A DNA stretch of 34,361 bases from Sulfurovum sp. (GTDB lineage Bacteria; Campylobacterota; Campylobacteria; Campylobacterales; Sulfurovaceae), in contig DYMX01000014.1 of NCBI GenBank assembly GCA_020721345.1, forward strand, positions 1 through 34,361, written 5' to 3'. Made by a program: the position numbers and the translations under genes. The notes below the pieces were generated by a model. The model did not search any database. It saw nothing but the letters and a program-made list of their open reading frames with translations, and was not told the origin of the DNA. This document shows positions 1 to 8,220 of the stretch, in pieces. Every line of letters begins with the position of its first letter. Position 1 is the stretch's first letter.

Positions 1-22
1 TAAAAAGAACAAAAGGAGAATA

Positions 23-48
23 GTGTACTATCACTATCACCTGACCCC
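23..48 (-). repeat. REP-like repeat unit, left copy 1
   Basis: Read on the minus strand this begins ggggtcaggtgatagtgata. It pairs with a near-identical plus-oriented copy at 1894-1919, and the similarity runs on through the flanking attctcct and T-rich bases, so positions about 1-48 and 1894-1940 form an imperfect inverted repeat of roughly 45 bases. The ggggtcaggt end resembles ends associated with RAYT/IS200-like transposases in other bacteria. That link is from memory and is unproven here, and no such transposase lies in the window. Confidence 0.65.
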
Positions 49-68
49 TATTCTTTCTATTCTTCAAA

Positions 69-94
69 ATGTGCTATTACTATCACCTGACCCC
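69..94 (-). repeat. REP-like repeat unit, left copy 2
   Basis: This is a second copy in the same orientation as the unit at 23-48. Its 26-base core (minus strand) matches the plus-strand copy at 1894-1919 except for two purine changes. It is followed by gtgacccctatatt-type partial copies at 101-114 and 139-152, so at least four copies of the gacccctat word are packed into the first 152 bases. Confidence 0.65.
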
Positions 95-100
95 TATATT

Positions 101-152
101 GTGACCCCTATATTGCTATATTCTATATTTCTATATTTGTGACCCCTATATT
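101..152 (+). repeat. Short direct repeats gtgacccctatatt with AT spacer
   Basis: Two copies of gtgacccctatatt (101-114 and 139-152) are separated by a tattctatatttctatat spacer of simple sequence. They sit exactly where the coding similarity of the transposase fragment begins, so their insertion or expansion probably removed the 5' part of that gene. Confidence 0.6.
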
Positions 153-334
153 TGAATGGCATTGAAAGCTTTTGGAGCTTTACTAAAAGAAGATTATTTC
201 AATTTAATGGTCTTAATGATGATACCTTCTATTTGCATCTAAAAGAGAGTGAGTTTAGGTTCAATAATAAAGTTAATGATTTGTATGGTATAATGTTAAA
301 GAGTTTAAGAAAAATCCTCTTTGAATTCAAATAA
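152..334 (+). pseudogene. IS1595-type (ISXO2-like) transposase, C-terminal remnant
   Basis: The 60-residue reading frame opens with NGIESFWSFTKRR and continues with FYLHLKESEFRFNNK, the hallmark end of the IS1595/ISXO2-like DDE transposase domain, including the final catalytic Glu in the IESFW stretch. Family members are usually over 200 residues with an N-terminal zinc-ribbon region, and all of that is missing. The frame has only a TTG at its beginning and runs straight out of the gtgacccctata repeats, so it is a broken relic and not a functional gene. It lies just upstream of the foreign vWA gene. Confidence 0.85.
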
Positions 335-339
335 AAATA

Positions 340-359
340 GGTCTAAAGTTTACCAGACC
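340..359 (+). repeat. Possible right terminal inverted repeat of the IS1595 remnant
   Basis: A short imperfect palindrome, ggtctaaagtttaccagacc, lies 5 bases after the transposase stop, where the IS end is expected. No left end survives for comparison, so this assignment is inferred from position. The vWA gene starts only 27 bases further on. Confidence 0.4.
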
Positions 360-386
360 CTAATGCATTATAAAAACTAAGGAGCA

Positions 387-1814
387 ATGATGAAGAGAGG
401 GATTATAGTCTTATTGTATTGTGCTATGCTGAGTATCTTGGGTTGGGCAAAAATGCCAGAAGCCATGCTGGTGCTGGATGCTTCAGGTAGTATGATGGGA
501 CAAATCGGAGGAGAGAGTAAAATCGCCAGTGCGCAGCGGGTGTTTGCTGAAGTATTGCCGACTTTTCCAAAAGAAACACCACTAGGATTGGTCGTCTATG
601 GTCACCGTGCCAAAAAGAAGTGCGACGACATTGAGTTGCTGCATCCTTTGGGGTTGAACAATCGTGATGTGTTATTGCAAAGCGCTAAACCCATCAAGCC
701 ACTTGGCATGACGCCGATTTCAGATGCAATTGCCAAGGCGTTGGGGTCGTTTTCCAAAGATGCGACGCAGCACATCGTGGTTCTGCTTAGCGATGGGATT
801 GAGACCTGCAAGGCGGATCCATGCGCATTTGTTCGCACTCTCAAAGACGCGGATGCCAAACTGATACTGTATATCGTCGGTTTTGGCGTCAAGGCAGACG
901 AAAGCGCTTCGCTGCGTTGCATGGCGAAGGCAGGCGGAGGAGAGTATTTTGATGCGCGGGATGCATCCAAGCTGCTTGAGGCATTTCAGACCATTGGTCA
1001 AAAAGTTGAAGTCGCTGTTAAAGGGGCCAAAACAGTCACCAAAAAAGTGGCGACCGGATTGGGCAAATTGCACATTTTACTACCCAAAGAGGCTGCGATC
1101 AGCCTTGCCGACATCAAACTGATCCGCACTTCAGATGATAAACTCATCAAAACCGCCGAAAAACCCGACGCAGATGCTACCTATCCCCTGCCTTCCGGCA
1201 AGTACCGCATCGTGCTCGGATTTGCCAATCCCAACTACCAGCCGCCGACAGATGTGACCCTGGGGAGTTACACGGTTGAGCCAAAAATGACGACCGAAGT
1301 GCGACTCGGCGCATTGGCGTATAATATCGCGCCCGCGCTCCAAAAGCTTCCGGCAGCAGCCGTGACGGTTGCATCTTCTGGAAACAATTTTGCGCTGAAG
1401 TTGCAAAGCCACAACAACGGCTACTACCTTTTTAAGCCCAAGCCGCTGCCGATAGGCAAGTACCAAGCGGGGATTCTTTATTCACAGAGCAAAACACCTA
1501 TGCTTTTTACGGCGCCTGTACAGATTGAAGAGGCACATACGACCTATGTGACGATTGATTCCGGATTTAAAATCATCAAGCCATCCCAGGGCGATGATGT
1601 GCAGAGGTGGGAGTTGGTCAAAGGGAATGGCGGAAAATCGGTGCTTGGAGTCGAGCGCCGCTGGGACAACCAATACCCATTATGGGAGAGTTTTGCTGTA
1701 TCACCGGGACGCTATAGTGTTCGATTTTTTCTTAAAGGTATGCCGGAGCCGCTCGATGCCGGTGAGTTGGAGATCAAAAAAGGTGAATTGGCCGAGTTTG
1801 AGAGCGGATTGTAA
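387..1814 (+). CDS. Secreted or periplasmic von Willebrand factor A domain protein
   Basis: A 475-residue protein of unknown role with a signal peptide or membrane anchor (residues 1-21, hydrophobic after MMKR). The vWA domain (about 26-200) has an intact MIDAS metal site: D31-x-S33-x-S35, T109 in GMTPIS, and D136 in LLSDGIETC. vWA domains usually mediate metal-dependent protein binding. The remaining 270 residues look like tandem beta-rich repeats I cannot name. The ATG at 387 has a good ribosome-binding site (aaggag, 379-384). Base composition is about 50% GC in sampled lines, against roughly 30-45% elsewhere in the window, and codon use differs, pointing to horizontal acquisition. It is flanked by an IS remnant and repeats. 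TerY/CaBP-type vWA functions are possible but unsupported. Confidence 0.8.
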   Translation: MMKRGIIVLLYCAMLSILGWAKMPEAMLVLDASGSMMGQIGGESKIASAQRVFAEVLPTFPKETPLGLVVYGHRAKKKCDDIELLHPLGLNNRDVLLQSAKPIKPLGMTPISDAIAKALGSFSKDATQHIVVLLSDGIETCKADPCAFVRTLKDADAKLILYIVGFGVKADESASLRCMAKAGGGEYFDARDASKLLEAFQTIGQKVEVAVKGAKTVTKKVATGLGKLHILLPKEAAISLADIKLIRTSDDKLIKTAEKPDADATYPLPSGKYRIVLGFANPNYQPPTDVTLGSYTVEPKMTTEVRLGALAYNIAPALQKLPAAAVTVASSGNNFALKLQSHNNGYYLFKPKPLPIGKYQAGILYSQSKTPMLFTAPVQIEEAHTTYVTIDSGFKIIKPSQGDDVQRWELVKGNGGKSVLGVERRWDNQYPLWESFAVSPGRYSVRFFLKGMPEPLDAGELEIKKGELAEFESGL

Positions 1815-1815
1815 C

Positions 1816-1842
1816 GGGAGGCACTCTATGCAAAAAATGTGA
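1816..1842 (+). pseudogene. Ribosome-binding site and first codons of a lost downstream gene
   Basis: One base after the vWA stop there is a strong Shine-Dalgarno sequence (gggagg, 1816-1821), a 6-base spacer and ATG (1828). Only four codons (Met-Gln-Lys-Met) follow before a stop at 1840-1842, where the sequence turns into tandem repeats. This looks like the start of the next gene of the donor operon, truncated when the segment was captured or rearranged. Confidence 0.5.
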
Positions 1843-1864
1843 GTATAGGAGTATAAAGGTTAAA

Positions 1865-1896
1865 GTCAAGGAGTCAAGGAGTCAAGGAGTCAAGGG
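1865..1896 (+). repeat. 8-base tandem repeat (gtcaagga) x4
   Basis: Four consecutive units of gtcaagga, the last ending in g instead of a, merge into the ggggtcaggt head of the REP-like unit at 1894. The array appears to have grown from the repeat end by slippage. It is noncoding and lies between the truncated gene start and the mnmC-type pseudogene. Confidence 0.8.
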
Positions 1897-1919
1897 GTCA
1901 GGTAATAGTGATAGCACAT
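1894..1919 (+). repeat. REP-like repeat unit, right copy
   Basis: Plus-oriented copy of the units at 23-48 and 69-94, continuing into ttctcct and a T-rich run to about 1940 that mirrors the A-rich beginning of the window. With the left copies it brackets the IS1595 remnant and the vWA gene as an inverted pair. Confidence 0.65.
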
Positions 1920-1994
1920 ATTCTCCTCTTTTTTTCTTTATAAAAATTATATCGCAAACTTTCTCTTACCTCTATATTCCCTATGCTTGAAAGT

Positions 1995-3096
1995 TCATTG
2001 CTTCATCTTCCTAACCCAATTCCAAAAAAGCCTCTCATTATCCGCTCTTTTGTCGATAGGCTTTTGCTCAATCATCAGATTTGCCAACTCCTTTGCCAGA
2101 TATGGCGCAAGCACAAATCCTCTCGCGCCCAAACCATTTAAAATATATAGATTTTCATGATAGATAGTAGGATATTTTCTACCGTCAAATATATAAGGAT
2201 ACTCAAACATCTTATTAGCGTCTATCACTTTGCCGACAACTGGCGAAAAGTCCCTACTCCCACTCCCTCATACCACAATACGTTTTAATGAGCTTAAAAT
2301 CGCTTGTATCTATCATATTTGATGCTTTTTCTAAAAGCTCATAATCTTTACTATCATCACACGGCTTTTTGTCTATAACTTCAAGCTCATGAGTAGCGCC
2401 AAGTTTGATAACTCCACCCATATTTGCAGAAATTGATAGTGATTCATGCATACTGACATCGAGTTTTAGCTGTGAGCTAAAGTCGCCACGATTTCCCCAA
2501 GTACCTTTTATACCCATATATCTCATATCAAATAGATCATTTTCAAATCCTGTTGAGAGAACGATATTTTTTGCTTTTTTGTCTTTAACTATCCAAACAT
2601 CATCTTTTTTTGTTATATCTTTGACATCAAAGCGTAAAAAATCTATGTCTTTTACTAATTCTGTGCAAATCTCTTTTGCATCACATGTGCCGCCGTCAAA
2701 AAACAGAGTTGAGTTATATCTGACATCGAAGCCATATTTGCTTATCTGACTAGGTGTCAGCTCTGCATATTTTGCATTGTGAAATTTGGAATATTTTGAA
2801 GTTTTAGAAGCATTAAGCTCATCTTTGGGTACTCGTATCACTCCTGTTTGATGATAGTATTGTGGGAAATTCTTTTTATAAAAATCTATCGTAAAATTAA
2901 ATGCATCGTCTGTTAGATCTTTTAGAGGCGAACTCACACCTATCTTAGGAGAGAGAAAAGCTCCGGCAGCACCGCTCCCGCCGCTTGCAATACCTTCTTT
3001 ATCGACTAGTAGAACTTTTTGATTTTTTTGTTTTAAAAAATAAGCAACACTACAACCTGCGATCCCTGCACCTATGACTACAGTATCGTAAAGCAT
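1995..3096 (-). pseudogene. mnmC: FAD-dependent oxidoreductase of the MnmC C-terminal type, frameshifted
   Basis: The N-terminal frame (3096 down to 2254) has a Rossmann FAD site, G9-A-G-I-A-G14, and DAO-family similarity. It ends prematurely after YCGMREWE. The rest continues in another frame as SRDFSPVVGKV then IDANKMF, followed by LYILNGLGARG, the usual MnmC(o) end. A single extra base in the ggg/gtggg stretch at about 2252-2270 (for example the CCC at 2265-2267) explains the break: removing one gives CGMRSGSRDFSPVVG. The MnmC oxidoreductase domain acts on wobble uridine of tRNA, turning the carboxymethylaminomethyl group into aminomethyl. The N-terminal methyltransferase domain of E. coli MnmC is absent. 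The start overlaps the glyS stop by one base (TAATG). Real inactivation and sequencing error cannot be separated here. Confidence 0.7.
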
Positions 3097-5099
3097 TAGA
3101 TAGTTATCTCTTTTATATCGGCAATGTTTTTAAAACTATTATAAATTTGTCCGATAGTTGCTAAGCGGTTATTTTTCAAGGATACATCATCGCTATTTAC
3201 CATAACTTTATCAAAATAATTATCAAGTAACTCTTTTAGAGAAAAAAGTGCTTTTAAATTATCTTCATAACTCTCATGTTTTTTTGAAATTATATTTTTG
3301 AACTGTGTATAAAGATCTTTTTCTTCATCCAACTCAAATTTATCCTCATCAACATTAAAATCGCTTACATCTTTTGATATATTTGCTACTCTTTTAAATG
3401 TTATGGATATATCTTTAAAGTCATTTCCACTAACAATGCTATTTAGCGCTTCGCATTTTTTAAATATTTTGACTATATCACTCTCATTTGAACTTAAAAC
3501 TGCATTTATAATCGAAGGATTCATATCTATACTTTTTGAAATTCTCTCCAACATAAATGCTTTTAGTTGTTTTAAATCAAACTCTTTATATTCATTTGCA
3601 AGCCCTTGTATCATCTCGTCAATATCAAAAGGCAAGTCAAACTCTAAAACGATTCTAACTATCCCGTTAACCGCTCTTCTGAGCGCAAATGGATCTTTAG
3701 AGCCTGTCGGGATCTTACCGACGCTAAATAAACCTATAAGAGTGTCAAGTTTTATCGCCATTGCTACTATTGCGCTAAATATAGAGCTTGGAAGTTCGCT
3801 TCCCTCGCCTGTTGGCATATATTGCTCTTTTATTGCTAAGCGCACGTCGCTATCAAGATTTAAAGCTTTGGCGTAATAATAGCCCATAAGCCCCTGAAGC
3901 TCTGTAAACTCGTAAACCATCTCACTTGTAAGGTCAGCTTTAGCAAGGCGCACGGCTTGGCTTATCTTTTTACCATCAATGCCGAATTTGCTTGCCAAAT
4001 AAAGTGCAATTTTTTCTTCTCTGTCAATTTTATCGATAACTGTACCCAATCCATCCATAAACTGCACAAGCTCAAGCCCATCAATTTTAAGTCCACGCTT
4101 TAGGTCATTTTGATAAAAGAACATAGCGTCGCTAAGTCTAGGTTTAAGCACTCTCTCATTACCTGCAACTACTTTACTATAATCATCCGTTAGAGCATTA
4201 CTTACTACCACAAAGTGATTTGATAATTTATCTCCATTGAACACAGGAAAATATCTTTGATTTTCTTTCATAGATGTTATGATAACTTCAGGTGGTAAAG
4301 TCAAAAATGCTTCCTCAAATTTACCAAGCAACGCTTTTGGATTTTCCGTAATTGCCACAACCTCATCAAGCAGATCTTCATCTATCTCTATGGTTATATT
4401 GTTCTCTTTTTGAAGCTCTGCAAACTCTCCAAGAATCAACCCTCTTCTATCATCAGGCTTTAGCAATACGCTACCCTCTCTTAAGATACTTTCAAAATCA
4501 CTAATTTTTACAACTTCTTGTTTTTCAAAACTTTTCATTCTATTAACATAAGTAAAATTACTGCTCTTAACACCAAAAAGTTCAGCATCCACAACACCAT
4601 CATCAAGTCTAACTTGAAGCCATCTGATCGGTCTTATAAACTCATCGCTCCTATCTCCCCATCTCATCATTTTTCCAAACGACATAGACTCTATCCACTC
4701 TTTTATCATATCTTCCAATAATGAAGCAGTATCAACACCTTCTTTTGTACTACTATAATAAAGCGCTTCTTTGCCTCTATCCACAGTAGTAGAAAGCGCG
4801 CTGAACTCAACGCCGCACTTGTTGGCAAAACTAATTCCTGCCGGTGTCGGTATGCCGTTTTTTGTTGCTATTGCCACAGGGGGTCCAAAAAGTTCCATGT
4901 TCGAATCGGCTTGTTTAAGAGAAATCTCTTTGTGTATCAGAACTAATCGTCTAGGAGTATAAAAGAAGTCAAAATCACTTGCAAGCAGATACTTCTCTAA
5001 AATATTACTCCAAGATGATTTTATATTGTCTATGATTTTTAAAAGTGGGATTGCCGGAAGTTCTTCGACTCCAACCTCTACCAATAATTGTGCGCGCAT
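3096..5099 (-). CDS. glyS: Glycine--tRNA ligase beta subunit
   Basis: At 667 residues this has the normal length for the beta chain of bacterial alpha2-beta2 glycyl-tRNA synthetase, which charges tRNA-Gly in the cytoplasm. The N-terminus LLVEVGVEELP is the family hallmark. TGEGSELPSSIFSAIVAMAIKLD and GSKDPFALRR mark the middle HD-like region, and an alpha-helical DALR-type anticodon-binding region ends the protein. The alpha subunit gene (glyQ) is not in the window. The ATG at 5099 lies 61 bases after the small membrane ORF, with a weak AGGA upstream. The 1-base overlap with the mnmC-type gene suggests coupled translation. Confidence 0.97.
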   Translation of the reverse strand: MRAQLLVEVGVEELPAIPLLKIIDNIKSSWSNILEKYLLASDFDFFYTPRRLVLIHKEISLKQADSNMELFGPPVAIATKNGIPTPAGISFANKCGVEFSALSTTVDRGKEALYYSSTKEGVDTASLLEDMIKEWIESMSFGKMMRWGDRSDEFIRPIRWLQVRLDDGVVDAELFGVKSSNFTYVNRMKSFEKQEVVKISDFESILREGSVLLKPDDRRGLILGEFAELQKENNITIEIDEDLLDEVVAITENPKALLGKFEEAFLTLPPEVIITSMKENQRYFPVFNGDKLSNHFVVVSNALTDDYSKVVAGNERVLKPRLSDAMFFYQNDLKRGLKIDGLELVQFMDGLGTVIDKIDREEKIALYLASKFGIDGKKISQAVRLAKADLTSEMVYEFTELQGLMGYYYAKALNLDSDVRLAIKEQYMPTGEGSELPSSIFSAIVAMAIKLDTLIGLFSVGKIPTGSKDPFALRRAVNGIVRIVLEFDLPFDIDEMIQGLANEYKEFDLKQLKAFMLERISKSIDMNPSIINAVLSSNESDIVKIFKKCEALNSIVSGNDFKDISITFKRVANISKDVSDFNVDEDKFELDEEKDLYTQFKNIISKKHESYEDNLKALFSLKELLDNYFDKVMVNSDDVSLKNNRLATIGQIYNSFKNIADIKEITI

Positions 5100-5160
5100 A
5101 AGATTAAATTTCCTATAAAATAAAGTTAATTATTTTACCCAATATTTCGTAAAGAGGCGG

Positions 5161-5304
5161 TTAAGAGTTATTCTCTTCTTCTTTCATATCTTTTCTCTTC
5201 CAATCCTCATCAAACTTTCCTTTGTAATAACTTCTTATATTAAAAATCGTAATAGCTATGAACATAATCAATGCTATGTAGTAAATTATCTCTTTTGTCT
5301 CCAT
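5161..5304 (-). CDS. Small single-pass membrane protein, 47 residues, unknown function
   Basis: An ORF opens with ATG at 5304 and ends with TAA at 5161. It encodes METKEIIYYIALIMFIAITI, then a charged tail rich in Lys, Asp and Glu (GKFDEDWKRKD, KEEENNS). Residues about 6-22 form one hydrophobic segment, with the charged tail probably cytoplasmic. The start codon overlaps the trmL stop by one base (TAATG), the same coupling seen at leuD/leuB and glyS/mnmC, which supports it as real. I do not recognise a family. It is too short for homology by eye, and conservation in related genomes would decide. Confidence 0.6.
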   Translation of the reverse strand: METKEIIYYIALIMFIAITIFNIRSYYKGKFDEDWKRKDMKEEENNS

Positions 5305-5777
5305 TATAAATTATCCTTTATTACTTCATAATTTTGTCTTATAGCTTCGTAAGTTACAATTCCGACACTAAGTGCGAGATTTAAACTTCTTCCATTATCA
5401 CTGCTCATGGGAATAGTTATACAATTTTTAGCATTTTCATCTAAAATATAACTAGGTATTCCCTTTGTTTCAGAGCCAAAAACTAAAAAATCGCCTGCTT
5501 TATAACTGCTATTAAAATATAAATTTTTTGTTTTTGTCGTAGCAAAATGAAATCTATCATCTATTGGGTTGTGGAACAAAAAATCATCTAGACTTTCCCA
5601 AACTTTCAGATCAAGCTTTTCCCAATAGTCAAGTCCTGCCCTTTTAACTTCTTTATCATCGATAGAAAAACCGAGCGGCTTAACCAAATGCAAAGTTGCG
5701 CCTAAATTTACGCAAAGTCTTCCAATTGTGCCGGTATTTGGCGGAATTTGTGGATTGATTAGAACTATGTTGAACAT
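5304..5777 (-). CDS. trmL: tRNA (cytidine(34)-2'-O)-methyltransferase, SPOUT family
   Basis: A 157-residue SPOUT-fold enzyme that methylates the 2'-OH of the wobble nucleotide of tRNA-Leu isoacceptors using SAM. It begins NIVLINPQIPPNTGTIGRLC, where the invariant Asn-Thr-Gly-x-x-x-Arg binds substrate. The knot motifs VFGSETKGIP and ITIPMSSDNGRSLNLALSVG are intact. Length equals the family norm. It follows the purU stop immediately (TAAATG) and overlaps the small membrane ORF by one base. Confidence 0.95.
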   Translation of the reverse strand: MFNIVLINPQIPPNTGTIGRLCVNLGATLHLVKPLGFSIDDKEVKRAGLDYWEKLDLKVWESLDDFLFHNPIDDRFHFATTKTKNLYFNSSYKAGDFLVFGSETKGIPSYILDENAKNCITIPMSSDNGRSLNLALSVGIVTYEAIRQNYEVIKDNL

Positions 5778-6614
5778 TTAAAAAATTATTGTCTTATTGC
5801 CGTTTACAAATACTCTGTCCGTTAGCACTAGATCAAGCGCCCTGGAAAGTACGATCTTTTCCACATCTCTTCCTGCACGCTGCATATCAGTCCAGTCAAA
5901 TCTGTGATTTACCGGTATTACATCTTGGGAGATAATCGGTCCTTCATCGAGGTCGTTTGTTACAAAGTGTGCTGTTGCGCCAATGATCTTAACGCCTCTA
6001 TGGAAAGCTTGTTTATATGGATTTGCTCCAATAAAAGCCGGCAAAAATGAATGATGGATATTGATGATCTTACCTGTAAAATGCGTTACAAAATTTGGTG
6101 TTAGAATCCTCATATACTTTGCAAGTACAACATAATCAAATTCAAATTCATTTAAAAGATCTATAATGACCCCTTCATGCTCTTCTCTGCTCATCTCGTC
6201 TGCGCTTATATGAAAAAACGGTATATCAAACCTTCTGACAAGCTCTTCGAGGGTATTGTGATTTGCCACAACAGCAACTATCTCGGCATCAAGTTCATCA
6301 TCTTGATGACGTATAAGTATATCGCCTAAAGCATGAGATTCTTTTGTTGCCATAAGAACTATTTTTTTTCTTTTTGGCATAATTACTTTTATATTTGCAT
6401 CATTCGGCAGCGCAACCAAAAGTTCGCTTTCAAGTATCTCTGGGTCAAATTTACCTGAAATTACGGTTCTCATAAAAAACCTATTTGTTTCAACATCAAC
6501 AAACTCTTGATTGTCTTCTATATTTAGATCTTTATCAAAAAAAAGTTTTGAAATTTTATAAACCAAGCCCTTGTCATCATTACAGTCAATTAAAATTCTT
6601 GCTTTTAAACTCAT
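5778..6614 (-). CDS. purU: Formyltetrahydrofolate deformylase
   Basis: Hydrolyses 10-formyl-THF to formate and THF, balancing one-carbon pools and supplying formate. The start is set at the ATG at 6614, giving 278 residues, the family norm; a longer frame to 6677 would begin inside leuB. An N-terminal ACT domain (about 1-80, starting MSLKARILIDCNDDKGLVYK) precedes a formyltransferase fold with INIHHSFLPAFIGANPY, IGATAHFV and LDEGPIISQDV. The Asn, His and Asp catalytic set is present. The gene begins 14 bases after leuB and ends flush with trmL. Confidence 0.95.
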   Translation of the reverse strand: MSLKARILIDCNDDKGLVYKISKLFFDKDLNIEDNQEFVDVETNRFFMRTVISGKFDPEILESELLVALPNDANIKVIMPKRKKIVLMATKESHALGDILIRHQDDELDAEIVAVVANHNTLEELVRRFDIPFFHISADEMSREEHEGVIIDLLNEFEFDYVVLAKYMRILTPNFVTHFTGKIINIHHSFLPAFIGANPYKQAFHRGVKIIGATAHFVTNDLDEGPIISQDVIPVNHRFDWTDMQRAGRDVEKIVLSRALDLVLTDRVFVNGNKTIIF

Positions 6615-6628
6615 TTTTATCCGTTTGC

Positions 6629-7696
6629 TTATTTTATATAAGAGACTATAACATCTCCCATTTGTGAACAGTTGCATATCGTTTTAGCATCATATGCGCC
6701 GATATCGCCTGTTCTATATCCATCTTTAAGAGCTTGTTTTATAGCATGATCTATTTTACTAGATGCTTCCATCTCGCCTAATGCATATTTTAACATCATA
6801 GCAGCGCTTGAAATTGTTGCCAACGGATTTGCTATTCCCTGCCCTGCAATATCAGGAGCTGAGCCGTGAATAGGCTCATACAGCCCTACACCTTCGCCTG
6901 TGCTTGCGCTTGGAAGAAGTCCGATGGATCCGCTTAGCATACTAGCGGCATCTGAGAGAATATCGCCAAAAATATTTCCGGTTAGTATTACGTCAAACTG
7001 TTTAGGATTTCTGATAAGCTGCATAGCAGCATTATCAACATACATATGAGAGAGTTCAACTTCAGGATACTCTTTTGCTACTTCTATAACCACATCTCTC
7101 CAAAATTGGCTGACCTCAAGAACATTTGCCTTGTCAACAGAACAGACCCTTTTGTCTCTTTTCATGGCTATCTCAAATGCTACTTTAGCTATTCTTGTCA
7201 CTTCTGCCCTAGTGTATATCATGGTATTATAAGAATGATCTTTTAGATATTCTCTTGGCTGTCCAAAATAAATGCCGCCTATAAGCTCACGAACCACCAT
7301 GATATCAACACCCTTTACTACTTCCGGTTTTAAAGTAGATGCATTTACCAACTCATCGTAAACAACAGCCGGACGAAGATTTGCAAAAGTTCCCATATGA
7401 GCTCTTAGCGCCAAAAGTCCGCTTTCGGGTCTTAGACGTCTCTCTAGGTTATCCCATTTAGGACCGCCGATTGCTCCAAAAAGTACAGCATCACAACTAT
7501 CAACGCCTTTTTTTGTTTCGTCTGGGAAAGGAACGCCTGTAGCGTCTATCGCCGCGCCGCCAAGCAACATCTCTTTATATTCAAAGTTGATATCGCAAAC
7601 AGAGCCGACTTTATCAAGTACCTTCAAAGCTTCCGTTACGATCTCCGGACCTATCCCATCCCCTCTTATAATGCCTATTTTATATGTTTTTGCCAT
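6629..7696 (-). CDS. leuB: 3-isopropylmalate dehydrogenase
   Basis: A 355-residue NAD-dependent decarboxylating dehydrogenase that turns 3-isopropylmalate into 2-oxoisocaproate in leucine biosynthesis. Seen motifs: GDGIGPE (12-18), the substrate arginine region [12 protein letters not shown], and the metal/NAD segment [24 protein letters not shown] followed by [19 protein letters not shown]. The start overlaps the leuD stop by one base (TAATG), so the two enzymes are translationally coupled. leuA and leuC are not in this window. Confidence 0.97.
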   Translation of the reverse strand: MAKTYKIGIIRGDGIGPEIVTEALKVLDKVGSVCDINFEYKEMLLGGAAIDATGVPFPDETKKGVDSCDAVLFGAIGGPKWDNLERRLRPESGLLALRAHMGTFANLRPAVVYDELVNASTLKPEVVKGVDIMVVRELIGGIYFGQPREYLKDHSYNTMIYTRAEVTRIAKVAFEIAMKRDKRVCSVDKANVLEVSQFWRDVVIEVAKEYPEVELSHMYVDNAAMQLIRNPKQFDVILTGNIFGDILSDAASMLSGSIGLLPSASTGEGVGLYEPIHGSAPDIAGQGIANPLATISSAAMMLKYALGEMEASSKIDHAIKQALKDGYRTGDIGAYDAKTICNCSQMGDVIVSYIK

Positions 7697-8190
7697 TATT
7701 TACTTTTCCCTTCAAGCTCTTTTTTTGCAAACTCTATAAGTCCGCCGGCATCAACCAACTGTTGCATAAATGGAGGGATCGGAACAAATTTGTATGTTTT
7801 CGCTTGGGTTATGTTTATAATTTCGCCCTTGTCCATATCTATCTTTATAGTATCGCCTTCATTTATCTCATCAGCTTCTTTGAGCTCAAATATCGGTAAC
7901 CCCATATTGAAAGCATTTCTATAAAATATTCTGGCAAATGTCGGCGCTATTACTGCATTGATCCCTGCTGCTTTTATTGCTATTGGCGCATGCTCACGGC
8001 TGCTTCCGCATCCAAAATTTTCGCCTGCAACAATAATATCGCCTTTGTTCATTTTTGAAACAAAATTCGGATCTGCATCTTCCATGACATGCTTTGCAAG
8101 CTCTTGTGCGTCACTCGTGTTTAGGTATCTTGCGGCTATTATCAAATCGGTATCGATATTCTCTCCAAATTTCCAAACTTTACCTTGCAA
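7696..8190 (-). CDS. leuD: 3-isopropylmalate dehydratase small subunit
   Basis: A 164-residue small (swivel) subunit that pairs with the [4Fe-4S] LeuC subunit to isomerise 2- to 3-isopropylmalate. It has the short LeuD/HacB form common in Campylobacterota. [15 protein letters not shown] and [13 protein letters not shown] (57-69) are the substrate-binding hallmarks. The start is a TTG at 8190: it is preceded by AGGA with a 6-base gap, matches the usual MQGKVWKFG beginning, and lies about 30 bases downstream of a clear -10 box at 8221-8226. First gene of the leuD-leuB-purU-trmL-glyS train. Confidence 0.95.
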   Translation of the reverse strand: MQGKVWKFGENIDTDLIIAARYLNTSDAQELAKHVMEDADPNFVSKMNKGDIIVAGENFGCGSSREHAPIAIKAAGINAVIAPTFARIFYRNAFNMGLPIFELKEADEINEGDTIKIDMDKGEIINITQAKTYKFVPIPPFMQQLVDAGGLIEFAKKELEGKSK

Positions 8191-8220
8191 TGATTGTCCT
8201 TTTGTCCGTTATTTTGGGCG

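Noticed and set aside
1-152. CRISPR array
   Set aside because: The repeats are unevenly spaced, differ in orientation and have AT simple-sequence spacers. No cas genes are present.
369-374. TATAAA as a promoter of the vWA gene
   Set aside because: It lies only 12 bases before the ATG and overlaps the space needed for the ribosome-binding site, so transcription from it would lack the Shine-Dalgarno sequence.
602-1466. Several open frames on the opposite strand and other frames within the vWA gene
   Set aside because: They arise from the GC-richer composition of the vWA gene, lack ribosome-binding sites and overlap a well-supported coding frame with MIDAS motifs.
6615-6677. Longer purU start inside leuB
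   Set aside because: The ATG at 6614 gives the usual length and ACT-domain beginning, and has a ribosome-binding site after the leuB stop.
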